Shown here piece after piece: positions 9,226-17,282 of a stretch of DNA of 64,000 nt. Origin of the DNA: Nitrospirota bacterium (GTDB taxonomy: Bacteria; Nitrospirota; Thermodesulfovibrionia; Thermodesulfovibrionales; UBA6898); contig JACRHC010000083.1 of assembly GCA_016217675.1 (NCBI GenBank), positions 34,848 to 98,847 on the forward strand, given 5' to 3'. Below the pieces are notes generated by a model, which worked only from the letters and a program-made list of their open reading frames with translations, was not told the DNA's origin and ran no database searches. A program made the position numbers and the translations under genes. Position 1 is the stretch's first letter; each line of letters opens with the position of its first letter.

Positions 9226-10452
9226 CTATTTGAGGGGTATGGAAACGGTCAGGGAGAAGAGATTGCCATAGGTATTGTTGACCTTGATATCCCCTCCATG
9301 AGAACGGATGATATAGCGTGAGATGTAGAGGCCAAGCCCTTTTCCCTCAATCTTGGCATTTTTCGTATTCCTGCCCCGGTAAAAGGGATCAAAGATATGT
9401 TTCAGGTCATTCCGCTCAAGGGCTTTACAGGTATTCGTGATCGTCATGGATATCTTCTTCTCATCCTTCTGGACTGACATGCTGATGGATCCATTGACAG
9501 GTGTATATTTCACAGCATTGTCCAAAAGATTCTCAATCGTCCTCCGAATAAGGGCCTCGTCACAATGGCAGAGAGCTGCATCCGTCTCAGACAGCGTAAA
9601 TTTTATCCCCTGGTCCGCCATTGCCGCCGCATAGGTTTGTGCTACTGAAGCTACGATCTTCACGATATCTACTTCATTTTTGAAAAGGTCAAGAGGTTTG
9701 AATTTGGACGAGGCAAGCAGATACAGATTATTCAGCAGGCCTATAATGCGGTCCACTTCCTTAAGACTGAGCTGGAGCGTATCCTTGTAATCCTCAATCG
9801 ACCGTTCTTTCCTGAGAGTCACTTCAAGATTGCCCTTGAGCGATGCCAAAGGAGAACGCAGTTCGTGAGTAACATTGGACGAGAAGGTTTCCTGAAAGGT
9901 GAAGAAATCAGATATTTTCTCCATCGCATGATTCACAAGAAAACGGCTCGTAAGATAGGATAAGAAAACCATGCCCGGAAGAGCTACCAGGATCATATCG
10001 AGGAAGTTCTTCTCGTATTTCTGAGACTCGGCAAGCGACAGGGCTGCACGTCCCACATACGTCCCATCAAGGGAAAAGTAGGAGATAAGGTAATCTGTTG
10101 AACCGATCTTCTGTACGCTGAAGCCATCCTTTCCGGAAAAAGCCTTTTTCAGCAGAACAGGATTCACCTCAGGATAAAAATCCCCGGAATTTCTGGACGA
10201 TACCACAATGGCCCCTTCCCTGTTGAGGATCTGAAAGAGGTGTTCATCCCAGAGGTTTTTGATCGGATCCAGGCCTGACCTCCTGTATTGATCAAGGAAC
10301 TCGATCCTGATATCCTCCCGCATATGGCGTTTGGCACTCCCCATAATGCTCTGATGCAGGAAGACATAGCTCAGGATCAGAATAATGGCATTGAAGATCA
10401 GGATAACAGAGGTAAAGATTATCGCAAGCCGCTTTTTTGTGGGAACAATCAT
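9226..10452 (-). CDS. Membrane sensor histidine kinase of an OmpR-type pair
   Basis: 408 residues. TM1 is about residues 9-32, the extracytoplasmic part about 33-150, and TM2 about 152-173. HisKA has the phospho-acceptor His196 in NVTHELRSPL. HATPase shows NLLDNAVKYTP and the G2 box GKGLGL. There is no clear HAMP domain between TM2 and HisKA. It lies 19 bases after its cognate regulator gene, in the regulator-then-kinase order typical of this class. The periplasmic ligand cannot be inferred. Confidence 0.93.
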   Translation of the reverse strand: MIVPTKKRLAIIFTSVILIFNAIILILSYVFLHQSIMGSAKRHMREDIRIEFLDQYRRSGLDPIKNLWDEHLFQILNREGAIVVSSRNSGDFYPEVNPVLLKKAFSGKDGFSVQKIGSTDYLISYFSLDGTYVGRAALSLAESQKYEKNFLDMILVALPGMVFLSYLTSRFLVNHAMEKISDFFTFQETFSSNVTHELRSPLASLKGNLEVTLRKERSIEDYKDTLQLSLKEVDRIIGLLNNLYLLASSKFKPLDLFKNEVDIVKIVASVAQTYAAAMADQGIKFTLSETDAALCHCDEALIRRTIENLLDNAVKYTPVNGSISMSVQKDEKKISMTITNTCKALERNDLKHIFDPFYRGRNTKNAKIEGKGLGLYISRYIIRSHGGDIKVNNTYGNLFSLTVSIPLK

Positions 10453-10471
10453 CGGGAAGACCCGGCGGAGC

Positions 10472-11137
10472 TCAGTTGTCGATCATATATCCGACGCCCC
10501 GTACACTCCGTATGAGGTTCAGGATATGTGCTTCGTCAAGTCTCTCCCTCAGTGACTTGATATGAACATCAACGATATTCGTATTGGGGTTGAAATCATA
10601 TCCCCAGACATTTTCAAGGATCTGCGTACGGGAAAGCACGCGCCCCCTGTTCCTGAGAAGGTACACGAGAATGGCATATTCCTTGGGTCTAAGCAGAACC
10701 TCCTTGCCGCCGACATACACCCGGTGCGCAAGGGCGTCAATCTTCAGTTCCCCGCACACGAGCTCAGTCAGCTTATCCTGCTTGCGGCGAAGCAGAGCCC
10801 GCACCCGCGCAAGGAATTCATCAAAAGAAAAGGGTTTCGTCATGTAATCATCAGCGCCGCTGTCAAGACCGGTAACCTTGTCATTGATCGTATCTCGCGC
10901 AGTAAGCATCATGATCGGTGACTGAATTCCCTTTTTCCTGATCTCCCTGCAGAGTTCAATGCCGCTCATGTTAGGGAGCATAATGTCGAGGATAATGATG
11001 TCATACTCATTGACGGAAACAAGACTGAGACCCTCTTCCGCATCTACACTGTGGTCAATCGTATAATGTTCTTCCTCGAGCCCTTTTTTGATGAAGTTCG
11101 CTACACCCTTTTCATCTTCAACCAGCAGTATTCTCAT
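10472..11137 (-). CDS. OmpR/PhoB-family response regulator
   Basis: 221-residue DNA-binding regulator phosphorylated by the adjacent kinase. The receiver domain has the acidic pair Glu7-Asp8, phosphorylation site Asp51 in IIILDIMLP, Thr in MLTARD and Lys in MTKPF. The C-terminal winged helix has LRPKEYAILVYLLRNRGRV and ends with the recognition region DVHIKSLRERLD and RGVGYMID. The gene starts five bases after the HAD gene stop, so HAD, regulator and kinase are probably one transcript. Confidence 0.95.
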   Translation of the reverse strand: MRILLVEDEKGVANFIKKGLEEEHYTIDHSVDAEEGLSLVSVNEYDIIILDIMLPNMSGIELCREIRKKGIQSPIMMLTARDTINDKVTGLDSGADDYMTKPFSFDEFLARVRALLRRKQDKLTELVCGELKIDALAHRVYVGGKEVLLRPKEYAILVYLLRNRGRVLSRTQILENVWGYDFNPNTNIVDVHIKSLRERLDEAHILNLIRSVRGVGYMIDN

Positions 11138-11142
11138 AGGTT

Positions 11143-11775
11143 TTATTGTATCACACTTTCCGTCTTTTCCAAGTTTCGGAGGAACGACCTGACCATGTCA
11201 GGGGCCAGCCGTCCCCTGACATGGATCGTCTTCAGTCCGCTGTCTGATGCCCTCGCGACATTACCAATATTATCATCGACAAAAAGTGCCTCTCCTGGCT
11301 CTATGCCCATCTCGGTGCAGACATCGCTGAAGAGCGAGGCATCGCGCTTGCTCTTATGCATTACGAATGAATTGAATACCCGGTCAAAATGATGATAATA
11401 CGGAGTTCTCCGGTCCAGTTCATCAAGCCAGTCTGTCTGGTCACTTAATATGCAGACCCTGATACCCGACAATCTGAGACTATCGGCCAGGGCAAGGACC
11501 TCAGGTCTCAGGATAAACCTCGACAGGATCTGCTCCCTGAGATATGCATTGTCATCCCGGATACCGGTCCTCTGCCTTACTGCGTTCCAGAACTCCGCTT
11601 CTGTGGTTCTTCCGGTCACATACCCTATCTCATGTATGATCTCTTCTGCTGTCCTGAAGAATCCCTCGGGCTGAAGACCTCGCCTGGCCGCAACAGCCTT
11701 CAGGCCTTCATAAAACCCTTCATCAGCAATGACTCCACCGAAGTCCAGAAACAGAACCCTGATCATACCCTGCAT
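11143..11775 (-). CDS. HAD-superfamily hydrolase
   Basis: 210 residues, a haloacid-dehalogenase-like hydrolase of subfamily IA type; members are mostly small-molecule phosphatases. Motif I is LFLDFGGVIAD (nucleophile Asp11), motif II is ILSDQTD, and motif IV is FVDDNIGNV. The first motif reads DxG rather than DxD, as in the epoxide-hydrolase-like and YihX-like branch of HAD enzymes. Met4 is an alternative start. It heads the HAD-regulator-kinase run, and a link to the signal sensed there is possible but not shown. Confidence 0.85.
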   Translation of the reverse strand: MQGMIRVLFLDFGGVIADEGFYEGLKAVAARRGLQPEGFFRTAEEIIHEIGYVTGRTTEAEFWNAVRQRTGIRDDNAYLREQILSRFILRPEVLALADSLRLSGIRVCILSDQTDWLDELDRRTPYYHHFDRVFNSFVMHKSKRDASLFSDVCTEMGIEPGEALFVDDNIGNVARASDSGLKTIHVRGRLAPDMVRSFLRNLEKTESVIQ

Positions 11776-11871
11776 GTCTCGCGCGTCCCGCTGAAGAGTG
11801 CATTAAGCAGATACCCGAATGAGACAAACCGGCAGTCCTCCCGTTCGGCAAACAGTCTCCCAAGCATCCTG

Positions 11872-12288
11872 CTAATATCTTGGCTCGTATTTCTGGCCTT
11901 CGCAAATCTCCCGTTCTTCGTCCCTGATCAACTTGCCGTCCTCCCAGATCTTCTCGCGTATCTTCCTGCATTTGGTCCGCTCATTGTATCCGCGGGGTTC
12001 GGCATAATACCGTCCGCGCCGATCTTCAGTGTAATATTCGACCGGTTTATCATGGTAATACGCTTCACGTCCGCCGCGGTATCCGATATCTGCAATCGTT
12101 GCACCTGTAATTGCGCCGATCAAACCGCCGATAACACCTCCCCGCCAGGGGTTCCTGTGGTCAAGAATGGCTCCTGCGACCCCTCCCACAGCAGCGCCAG
12201 TGCTCACCCCCTGCGAGTGGTAGGGAGTGCAGCCGAAGACCATACTGACAAACAAAACACCGAGAACAAAACTGATGATCATCTTCAT
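11872..12288 (-). CDS. Glycine-zipper lipoprotein
   Basis: 138 residues from an ATG preceded by AAAGGAGGAAAGGGTT; a further upstream ATG lacks such a site. The signal sequence ends in a lipobox, MVFGC, with Cys20 as the lipidated residue. Residues about 30-66 form a glycine-zipper membrane segment (runs such as AAVGGVAGAI and GGVIGGLIGAITGATIAD). The C-terminal half is basic, tyrosine-rich and has two cysteines. Proteins of this form sit in the outer membrane or inner envelope, often as stress-linked lipoproteins, with no defined reaction. It lies 96 bases upstream of the HAD gene. Confidence 0.75.
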   Translation of the reverse strand: MKMIISFVLGVLFVSMVFGCTPYHSQGVSTGAAVGGVAGAILDHRNPWRGGVIGGLIGAITGATIADIGYRGGREAYYHDKPVEYYTEDRRGRYYAEPRGYNERTKCRKIREKIWEDGKLIRDEEREICEGQKYEPRY

Positions 12289-12421
12289 AACCCTTTCCTC
12301 CTTTAACTTTATATATATAGATTTAACCATTCATTCTATTTCTTGTTTCATCTTACACACTTATGAGCAAAATTCAAATTAATTTTATTTCATAGCCCTG
12401 GCAACGCCCAGGCAGGTAAAG

Positions 12422-12479
12422 TTGACGACTTTCTAACTCCTGTGCTATTATGTGCATATGCACAAAATAGCACAGGAGT
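12422..12479 (+). promoter_or_regulatory. Promoter plus 44-bp near-perfect palindrome upstream of the DUF134 gene
   Basis: TTGACG (12422-12427) and TATTAT (12446-12451) are 18 bases apart. The segment 12436-12479 is an inverted repeat: two 14-base arms (12436-12449 and 12466-12479) that are exact complements, around a further perfect 14-bp palindrome TGTGCATATGCACA (12451-12464). The only unpaired position is A12450 opposite A12465. The palindrome covers the -10 box, the likely start site and the ribosome site AGGAG (12474-12478). It could act as an operator for the regulator encoded next, or as an RNA hairpin that hides the ribosome site. Confidence 0.75.
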
Positions 12480-12482
12480 GTC

Positions 12483-12788
12483 ATGTCGCCGCGATATAAG
12501 AAGCCGAGGACCTGCGCATGCACATTCAAGGGGAAGGCATTTAAACCGATCGGCATTCCCTTTTCAGAAATTGAAAAGATCATGCTCTATCCCGACGAGC
12601 TCGAATCCCTGAAACTCTGCGATGTTGACGGCCTTTCGCAGGAGGAGGCCGGCAATAGTATGGGCATATCCCGGGGAACGGTTCAGCGAATCCTTGCCAG
12701 CGCCCGACGGAAAACTGCCAGCGCCCTTACGCAGTGCAAGGCCCTTGTTCTTGAAAAAACCGTCTGTAAAAAAGGAGAAGTAATATGA
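12483..12788 (+). CDS. DUF134 (UPF0251) helix-turn-helix protein
   Basis: 101 residues. The N-terminus carries RPRT-type basic residues and a CxC pair (CAC). A sigma-70 region-4-like helix-turn-helix follows at about 50-80: LKLCDVDGLSQEEAGNSMG then ISRGTVQRILASARRK. Family members are putative transcription regulators, usually found next to NifX/dinitrogenase-cofactor-like genes, as here. The stop overlaps the next start (ATGA). The palindrome around its own promoter suggests autoregulation. The signal is not known; cysteines at both ends could bind metal. Confidence 0.85.
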   Translation: MSPRYKKPRTCACTFKGKAFKPIGIPFSEIEKIMLYPDELESLKLCDVDGLSQEEAGNSMGISRGTVQRILASARRKTASALTQCKALVLEKTVCKKGEVI

Positions 12789-13168
12789 AAGTATGTTTCC
12801 CGGTTAAAGACTCACCCTCGCTTGAAAGTGAAGTCTATGGCCACTTCGGATCAGCCCCTTCCTTTGTGCTCGTCGATACGGAGACCAATAATCTGAAAGT
12901 GATCGGCAATGCTGATCAGCATCACACCCATGGCATGTGCAGTCCGCTCAAGGCATTGGGCGGCCATGACATTGACTGTGTGGTTGTCGGGGGTATAGGA
13001 GGGGGCGCTCTTATGAAGCTCAATCAATCAGGCATCAAGGTCTATAAGGCAACCGCAAGGACGGTAGGTGAAAACCTCGACCTTTTTACTGCAGGCAACC
13101 TGTCTGCCTTCGTGCCGGGACATGTCTGCGGCGGACATGCAAACGGCTCGGCCTGCTCACATCACTGA
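12785..13168 (+). CDS. NifX/NifB-C-terminal-like (dinitrogenase iron-molybdenum cofactor) protein
   Basis: 127-residue protein of the small family that binds iron-sulfur or FeMo-cofactor precursors in nitrogenase assembly. Many members lie in genomes or operons without nitrogenase. The conserved pattern is present: MKVCFPVKDSPSLES, VYGHFGSAPSFVLVD, and VVVGGIGGGALMKLNQ. The C-terminus is a Cys/His-rich tail (CGGHANGSACSHH), an obvious metal-binding candidate. It is translationally coupled to the DUF134 gene. No nif genes occur in the window, so a role in handling iron-sulfur or nickel for the neighbouring hydrogenase is possible but only inferred. Confidence 0.85.
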   Translation: MKVCFPVKDSPSLESEVYGHFGSAPSFVLVDTETNNLKVIGNADQHHTHGMCSPLKALGGHDIDCVVVGGIGGGALMKLNQSGIKVYKATARTVGENLDLFTAGNLSAFVPGHVCGGHANGSACSHH

Positions 13169-13196
13169 TCCAATACCTATAGAACAGGAGATCACC

Positions 13197-13571
13197 ATGG
13201 ATAAAAAGAAATTCGTTTTCATCATCACCCAGTCATATGACAGGCCTGATCTTGTGGCAGGCGCATTCCAGCTCGCAACCAACATGAAGGCCTTTGATGC
13301 AGAAGTGGACTTCTTTCTTATGGATAACGGCGCCTTGTTAGGCAAAAAAGGCTTTGCCGAGACGCTCACGTATCAGAAGAAGGACGAGTTCTCGCCGCTT
13401 CATCAGCTCATGAAAACGCTCATCGAGGACTTTGACTGCAAGTTTTATATCTGCGCATCCTGCGTAAAGCACTATGAACTGGACAAGGCTGAACTGATCA
13501 AAAATGCATCAATCAAACCCGGTTCTTATTTAGGCGAGATGCTGATGGAACGGCAGGGGCTCACATTCTGA
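13197..13571 (+). CDS. DsrE-family protein
   Basis: 124 residues from an ATG with AACAGGAG six bases upstream. The alpha/beta DsrE/DsrF-like fold is recognised by KFVFIITQSYDRPDLVAGAFQLA and DAEVDFFLMDNGALL blocks. A CASC pair (in YICASCVKHY) sits where sulfur-carrying members have their persulfide cysteine. Members carry or bind sulfur in sulfur metabolism, though many are uncharacterised. It is the third gene of the DUF134 run. Its last 42 bases overlap the 3' end of hypC on the opposite strand. Confidence 0.8.
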   Translation: MDKKKFVFIITQSYDRPDLVAGAFQLATNMKAFDAEVDFFLMDNGALLGKKGFAETLTYQKKDEFSPLHQLMKTLIEDFDCKFYICASCVKHYELDKAELIKNASIKPGSYLGEMLMERQGLTF

Positions 13572-13820
13572 TCCGATAGGCCCGGTTTCCATCTCTTTCG
13601 AAACATCCTCGATAATCGAGGAGATGACCTTCAGGGCCTCCTGCGCAGCAACTTCGTCAACCTTCTGGAGAGCGAACCCTGCATGCACCAGGACATAATC
13701 CCCAATTGCAACGTCTTCGGCCATCAGCATAAGGTTGATTTCCCTGCGTGCGCCGTATACGTCGACAACAGCCCTGAACTGGTCTTTCTCGATGACCTTT
13801 GAAGGAATGGCGAGACACAT
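13530..13820 (-). CDS. hypC: HypC-type hydrogenase assembly chaperone
   Basis: 96 residues starting with the family hallmark MCLAIPSKV. Cys2 is the residue that carries the Fe(CN)2CO unit between HypD and the large subunit in characterised systems. Conserved VDVYGARREINLMLM and GDYVLVHAGFAL follow. The C-terminal extension ends CEPLPFHQHLA and is longer than in many HypC proteins. In E. coli the hyb operon has its own HypC-like chaperone, HybG, in the same relative place, so it may be dedicated to this enzyme. The other hyp genes (A, B, D, E, F) are not in the window. Confidence 0.93.
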   Translation of the reverse strand: MCLAIPSKVIEKDQFRAVVDVYGARREINLMLMAEDVAIGDYVLVHAGFALQKVDEVAAQEALKVISSIIEDVSKEMETGPIGSECEPLPFHQHLA

Positions 13821-13833
13821 GGAATAGTATACC

Positions 13834-14388
13834 CTACATCCTTCCCCAGACGCTCTCGGCCAGGGAAATCTCATGCGGTAAAAGAGGCACCACATCACAG
13901 CCCAATCTCTTTAATTCATCAACGACCACCTCAACGAGATGGCCCATGCTCGCCCTCACCTCATCAGAAAGACCGATGACCATGACGATCTCCTTCGGCT
14001 CGATGCCGAACAGCACCAGTTTCTTCGGTATTTCATCTGTGAGGGTGGCAGCGGCAAGGAGATCAGATATGCCAAGCTGATGAGGTGATATTCTTGTCAG
14101 GAACTGGGCAGGCACGTCCTCTCCTTCTACCCTGAGCACCGTTCCCGGAGGGTTGCCGCTCTTTATCGCATCGATTATTATGAGGTAGTCCTTACCGGAA
14201 ATATAGGAGAGAAGTTCGATTCCCGAAGTGCCGCCGTCAAGTATCTCGACATTCTCCGGAAACCGATACCTCTTCTCTAATTCCTCTACTGCCCTGATGC
14301 CGATCCCTTCGTCCATCATCAGGATACTGCCCACACCCATGACAAGGATCTTCGGCTGCGCTCCTGAAGATGACAGAGGAATTTCCAT
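13834..14388 (-). CDS. hybD: Hydrogenase maturation protease, HybD/HyaD type
   Basis: Nickel-dependent endopeptidase that removes the C-terminal tail of the large subunit after metal insertion. 184 residues. The three metal ligands known from E. coli HybD map to Glu27 (MMDEGIG), Asp73 (IIIDAI) and His103 (SPHQ). The GVGSILMMDEGIGIRA region is typical. Its ATG overlaps the hybC stop (TGATG), so it is coupled to its substrate's translation. The substrate tail here is the 15 residues after His551 of HybC. Confidence 0.95.
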   Translation of the reverse strand: MEIPLSSSGAQPKILVMGVGSILMMDEGIGIRAVEELEKRYRFPENVEILDGGTSGIELLSYISGKDYLIIIDAIKSGNPPGTVLRVEGEDVPAQFLTRISPHQLGISDLLAAATLTDEIPKKLVLFGIEPKEIVMVIGLSDEVRASMGHLVEVVVDELKRLGCDVVPLLPHEISLAESVWGRM

Positions 14389-16088
14389 CAGACAGCCTTT
14401 ACCCTTACAATCTCATTCCGGTTCTTGTCCAGCACATGGATCGCACAGGCAAGACAGGGGTCAAAGGAATGGATTGTCCTCAACACCTCAAGAGGCTTTT
14501 CAGGGTCCTTCACCGGAGTGCCTAACAGTGCAGACTCATAGGGACCGAGGGCGTCCTGACTGTTCCTCGGACCTGCATTCCAGGTGGACGGCACAACCGC
14601 CTGATAATTCTTGATCTTGCCGTTGTCGATCACGATCCAATGGGAAAGAATGCCTCTTGGCGCCTCATGATAGCCAAAACCTTTTTGAATTCCAGAGGGG
14701 AATGTCGGCACATTAAAGGTCTTTGTGTCACCCTTTGCGATATTTTCGATAAGGGCGTTCCACTGGTCTTTAAGCGTATCATAGAGCACTGCGCAGCGTA
14801 TCGAACGGGCGCCGATCCTGCCGATAGTCGAATGCAGCGCTCCCACGCCGACCTTTGTTCCGGCAAGTGCGCTGATCGTATCGAGCATCTTTGTTGCGTA
14901 TTTCTTTGTCGGCTCATGGCCTGCCGCAAACATGCAGAGGACATTTGCAAGCGGGCCAACCTGGGCAGGCTTGCCCATAAAGGTCGGAGACTTGACCCAC
15001 GAATATTTCCCCTTGTCCTGAAAGTCCGTATATTTCGGGACCGTCTCTCCATCCCACGGATGTTTATCCCAGTCTCCGTCATACCAGGAGTGCTTGATGC
15101 TTTCCTTCACGTTTGTCTTAAAGAACTCATCGTTGTAACTGGTAATGGCCTTGAACTTTGATATGTCTCCATCAGGAATATAACCGCCGGGCAGCGCGAA
15201 CTTTGTGCCCCTTGTGTCCATCGGCATATCAGGAGCTGACAGATAATTGGTCACACCCTTTCCGTGTCCGGTCCAGTCGGCGTAGAATGCAGCAACTGCA
15301 GCAGTGTCGACAAGAAGAACGTTTTCAACAAAATCGCCGACCTTGTCAATAAGCGTCTTGATGAAATAGAGCCTCTCCATATTCAGTGTTGACTGACTGT
15401 CGAGGTTGATCGGATTGGAAACACCGCCGACCGCCATGTTCTGGATATGCGGGGTCTTTGATCCAAGGATAGCGACTACCTTGTTGATCTCCCTCTGATA
15501 CTCAAGGGCCTGCAGGTAGTGATGTGCTGCGAGCATGTTCACTTCAGGAGCAAGCTTCATGGCGGGATGGCCCCAGTAACCGCTGCCATAGATGCCAAGC
15601 TGACCTGACCCGACAAAGGTCTTGAGCTTGTCCTGAGAAGCCTTCACTGCGTCGTAACTGTTGCCAGTCCAGGGAGAAAGCTTCTGGCCGAGGTTTGCAA
15701 CGGCACGTGCATCTGCCTTCAGCGCAGATACAATATCGACCCAGTCAAGGGCTGCAAGATGATAGAAATGCACGATATGGTCATGAGTAGCATGAGCACC
15801 CATCATGAGGTTTCTGATAAACTGAGCGTTAAGCGGCACCTCCATCTGGAGTGCATTTTCGACCGAACGCACTGAAGCCAGTGCGTGAACGGTCGTTCAA
15901 ACGCCGCAGAAACGTTGCGTAAATATCCAGGCTTCGCGCGGATCACGACCTTTCAGGATAGTCTCGATGCCTCTCCACATCTGGCCTGAAGACCAGGCAT
16001 TTGTGACCTTGCCGTTGTCGATCTCGCAGTCTATTCGCAGGTGACCTTCAATCCTGGTGATAGGGTCGATCGTAATTCTCTTAGACAT
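14388..16088 (-). CDS. hybC: [NiFe] hydrogenase large subunit with an in-frame TGA read as selenocysteine
   Basis: Catalytic subunit of a group-1 uptake hydrogenase (H2 to 2H+ plus 2e-). The frame 14388-16088 is open except for one TGA at 15897-15899 (codon 64). Read through, it gives 566 residues, the normal family length. The N-terminus has [10 protein letters not shown]. The L1 motif reads [16 protein letters not shown], where other members have RxCGxC. Cys61 is the first ligand and U64 replaces the second, which bridges Ni and Fe in the D. gigas-type structure. The L2 motif DPCLACAIH keeps Cys545 and Cys548. The tail 552-566 is expected to be cut off by HybD. A SECIS-like hairpin follows the TGA. 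An automatic call would list two genes (63 and 494 residues) or a pseudogene. Alternatives are a sequencing error or a decayed gene. Confidence 0.88.
15860..15899 (-). promoter_or_regulatory. Bacterial SECIS-like hairpin with its UGA codon
   Basis: In the hybC mRNA the UGA (15899-15897) and one A are followed by CGACCG (15895-15890), an internal loop UUC, ACGCACUG (15886-15879), apical loop GCUU (15878-15875), CAGUGCGU (15874-15867), an unpaired U and CGGUCG (15865-15860). Both helices, six and eight pairs, are perfectly Watson-Crick. The apical loop begins 18 bases after the UGA, and its first base is G. Both points satisfy the published bacterial SECIS rules (loop 16-37 bases downstream, a G in the first two loop positions). 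The hairpin lies wholly in coding sequence, as bacterial SECIS elements do. Confidence 0.85.
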
Positions 16089-16146
16089 AGAGTCCTCCTC
16101 CTGAGAGATAGTATTTTATAAACTGTGCTTTATACATGGATCGGAA

Positions 16147-17277
16147 TCAGTGCTCAGTTTCCGGAAAGACATTCAGGTATTTGACCGAGAATTTGAAACC
16201 CACGAAGGCAAAAGCGATCATGGCTGCAGTGAGAATGATCTCCATCAGCGAGGGGAAGTAATCCACCCCGAACCTCCCTGCGTATTCAGCCAGGCCGAAG
16301 ATGCCGACATTCAATCGGTTGAGCAGAATGCCGGTGATAACCAGGATATTGATCGCAAAGATGCTGGTCAGCCTTGTCCTGAAGTCCTTAACGGAAAGCA
16401 GTACAAGCGGTAAAATAACTCCGATCGCCATCTCCAGGAGATACATATTAGCCGTGAAGCTTCCCGTAAATGCGGCGCCGATGCCGGGACCGGACAGGAG
16501 GTCCCAGACCTTGAGCACGAAATAAAGGACCGCAACGATCAGCGATCCCCGCGCCATACCGGTCAGAATATCAACAGGCGGCTTATGTTTGAAAACCCTT
16601 GCGCTCAGGATCGTCTCAAAACTCACCATAGAAAGCCCCATCATGACTGCCGAGACAAGGAAGAGATACGGAAGTTTACTGCTGTACCAAAGCGGTGAAA
16701 GCTTTGACGGGATGATCAGGTAGACCGCCCCAAGGGAGGACTGGTGAAGCGTTGAAAGGAGCACGCCAAACAGGACGATCGGTATCATGATCGCGCTGAT
16801 AAAACGGTACGCCCCGCTCATCTTCAGTCTCTCGAAGATCATGGGACTGGATTCTGCCGCAAGCGTTGTAGTATAGAGCACGACATGGATCGCAACAATA
16901 AACATGATCGAATTGATCTGCCACATGACCATCGGATGCCAGATGCGGAACGATTGTCCGATGTCAAGGAAAATGGACGTTGCCGCAAGAACATATCCGA
17001 AAAAGGCATTCAGGACAGCAGCCCTTACAATGGGTTTGTACTTCTTCCAGTTCAGGAGATACACAGCGCCGGCAATGATAAAGCCGCCTGCAGCCATTGC
17101 CACACCGCCCAACACATCAAAGCCGATCCAGAAGCCCCAGGGCCAGATGTCACTAAGGTTGGTCGCAGCGCCGAGCCCAAAGACCAGCCTGTACAGTGCC
17201 ACCACTCCTCCCGCTGCCATGACAAGAAGCAGTCCCAGGGTCATAGGAGTCATCATCTTAATGTCTTTATGGTTCAT
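16147..17277 (-). CDS. hybB: Hydrogenase-2 type membrane subunit HybB (NrfD/PsrC family)
   Basis: 376 residues with about ten transmembrane helices and no cofactor motif. It anchors the HybOAC module and exchanges electrons with the quinone pool. The N-terminus (about 10-35) is the first helix, followed by the IWPWGFWIGFDVLGGVAMAAGG block typical of HybB. Gene order hybO-hybA-hybB-hybC is that of E. coli hydrogenase 2. hybC follows after 58 bases. In hydrogenase 2 this subunit lets the enzyme run either way, as H2 uptake or as H2 release driven by membrane energy. Confidence 0.93.
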   Translation of the reverse strand: MNHKDIKMMTPMTLGLLLVMAAGGVVALYRLVFGLGAATNLSDIWPWGFWIGFDVLGGVAMAAGGFIIAGAVYLLNWKKYKPIVRAAVLNAFFGYVLAATSIFLDIGQSFRIWHPMVMWQINSIMFIVAIHVVLYTTTLAAESSPMIFERLKMSGAYRFISAIMIPIVLFGVLLSTLHQSSLGAVYLIIPSKLSPLWYSSKLPYLFLVSAVMMGLSMVSFETILSARVFKHKPPVDILTGMARGSLIVAVLYFVLKVWDLLSGPGIGAAFTGSFTANMYLLEMAIGVILPLVLLSVKDFRTRLTSIFAINILVITGILLNRLNVGIFGLAEYAGRFGVDYFPSLMEIILTAAMIAFAFVGFKFSVKYLNVFPETEH

Positions 17278-17282
17278 GGCGG

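Noticed and set aside
14388..16088. hybC as two separate genes (63 and 494 residues) or as a pseudogene with a premature stop
   Set aside because: The stop is exactly at a metal-ligand position, is a TGA, has a SECIS-like hairpin directly after it, and the 5' piece has no function alone. The rest of the operon is intact.
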